7,046 nt of DNA from Actinomyces viscosus. Its GTDB lineage: Bacteria > Bacteroidota > Bacteroidia > Flavobacteriales_D > Crocinitomicaceae. The stretch lies in the NCBI GenBank assembly GCA_943326975.2, contig CALPVI020000087.1, positions 1-7,046 of the forward strand, in the 5' to 3' direction. A program made the translations under genes and the position numbers. This document shows, in pieces, positions 6,178 through 7,046 of this stretch (positions are counted from its first letter, which is position 1; each line of letters opens with the position of its first letter). The notes under the pieces were generated by a model, which saw only the letters and a program-made list of their open reading frames with translations, was not told the origin of the DNA and searched no databases.

Positions 6178-7046
6178 ATGAAAAAAAGTTTCAATTTTAT
6201 TGCTTTTATATTGTTTTTGGTGCTCTTAAGTACTTCTTCGTGTAAAAAAGTTAAAGGTTTGTCAAATGGAAATTTAAGTTTTTCAGCTGATACGGTTGTT
6301 TTTGATACTGTTTTTACAACAATTGGTACAACTACAAAACAATTTAAAATTTACAATAATTCAACTAAATCGATCAAAATAGAAGAGATTGAATTAATGG
6401 GAGGTGCTTCGTCTCCATTTAAAATTAATATCGATGGATATGCAGGGAATGCCATTTCTGATATTACTTTAGAACCGCATGATAGTTTATTTGGATTTGT
6501 TACGGTTAAATTAAAAGTGAATAATCAAACAAATCCGATGGTGATAGAAGATTCAATTCGGTTTAAAACAAATGGATTGAATCAGTATGTTCAATTAGCT
6601 GTTTGGGGGCAAGATATCTACTACCATTATACAGATTTCGATAAAAAAGTGTATGATTTGAATAACGATGTGGTATGGCCAAATGATAAACCCCATTTAA
6701 TTTATGGTGCGGCTATAGTTGATTCTGCAAGATTTTTAGTTATTCAAAAGGATACAAAGATTTATTTGCATAAGAAGGCTTATCTCTTTGTTTATAAAGG
6801 TAGGTTAGACATACAGGGAACTTTAGGACATGAAGTAACTATCGAAGGAGATAGATTGGAAAGTGCTTACAATGAATTGCCAGGTCAATTCTATGGTGTT
6901 TATTTTCATCAGGCTCAATCTTCCACGATCAATTATACAAATATATTCAATGGGACGGTAGGAGTTCATGTTTATGGTAATGATAATTTAAATAGTGATT
7001 ATACCGTTAAAATTTCTAATTCAAAATTATTCAATAATATTTCTTA
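6178..7046 (+). CDS. Lipoprotein with Ig-like N-terminal region and probable right-handed beta-helix, 3'-truncated
   Basis: The reading frame starts at ATG 6178 and stays open to the window edge (289 codons seen). Residues 1-22 are a lipoprotein signal peptide: MKKSF, a hydrophobic core, then the lipobox STSSC with Cys22 as the lipidation site. CKKVKG after it lacks the acidic residues of the Bacteroidota lipoprotein surface-export signal, which hints at a periplasm-facing location. Residues 33-150 look like an Ig/ASPM-like beta-sandwich (ADTVVFDTVFTTIG, LEPHDSLFGFVTV, DSIRFKTNG, VWGQD). From about 185 on, short strands in the pattern ...IYLHKKAYLFVYKGRLDIQG..., LPGQFYGVYF, STINYTNIFNGTVGVHV and VKISNSKLFNNI fit a right-handed parallel beta-helix. 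I recognise this as a common but functionally uncharacterised Bacteroidota lipoprotein type; no enzymatic residues can be assigned. The lipobox placement makes the start secure. Confidence 0.85.
   Translation, partial: MKKSFNFIAFILFLVLLSTSSCKKVKGLSNGNLSFSADTVVFDTVFTTIGTTTKQFKIYNNSTKSIKIEEIELMGGASSPFKINIDGYAGNAISDITLEPHDSLFGFVTVKLKVNNQTNPMVIEDSIRFKTNGLNQYVQLAVWGQDIYYHYTDFDKKVYDLNNDVVWPNDKPHLIYGAAIVDSARFLVIQKDTKIYLHKKAYLFVYKGRLDIQGTLGHEVTIEGDRLESAYNELPGQFYGVYFHQAQSSTINYTNIFNGTVGVHVYGNDNLNSDYTVKISNSKLFNNIS

Overview
The window is AT-rich and has the marks of a Bacteroidota genome, most likely Flavobacteriales. These include a type B ribosomal protein L31, a menaquinone-type MenB, a Bacteroidota-style TonB-like protein, WG-repeat and beta-helix envelope proteins, TAnnTTTG-like promoter boxes, and start codons with no obvious Shine-Dalgarno sequence. 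Both ends of the window cut through genes. The taxonomic call is inferred from protein content and promoter style, not from a marker search.

Layout: (1) Positions 1-936 (+) hold the 3' part of a DnaQ-type exonuclease fused to a UvrC/Cho-like GIY-YIG nuclease with a UvrC-type cysteine cluster. (2) A hairpin at 942-967 separates it from the convergent minus-strand block and mainly serves menB. (3) Minus-strand block, in order of transcription: a 705-aa secreted protein with helical repeats then WG repeats (5664-3547), a 259-aa membrane-anchored TonB-like protein (3554-2775, overlapping the previous gene by 8 nt), a 297-aa AAC(3)-family acetyltransferase (2765-1872, 9-nt gap), and menB (1815-994, 56-nt gap). 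The first three are almost certainly one operon; menB may be read with them. (4) rpmE2 (6034-5777, minus) is a separate unit with its own promoter box and a strong terminator at 5731-5755. (5) A lipoprotein gene starts at 6178 (+), divergent from rpmE2, and runs off the right edge.

How the genes fit together: MenB (menaquinone synthesis), L31 (ribosome) and the exonuclease/GIY-YIG fusion (DNA repair) are housekeeping-type functions. The part of most interest is the three-gene operon. It encodes a periplasmic or secreted repeat scaffold, an inner-membrane TonB-like partner that has no ExbB/ExbD beside it, and an acetyltransferase of the aminoglycoside 3-N-acetyltransferase fold with an unusual basic N-terminal extension. 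I do not know a described system with this composition. A joint envelope function is an inference from gene order only. No tRNA, rRNA, CRISPR array, insertion sequence or integration site is visible.
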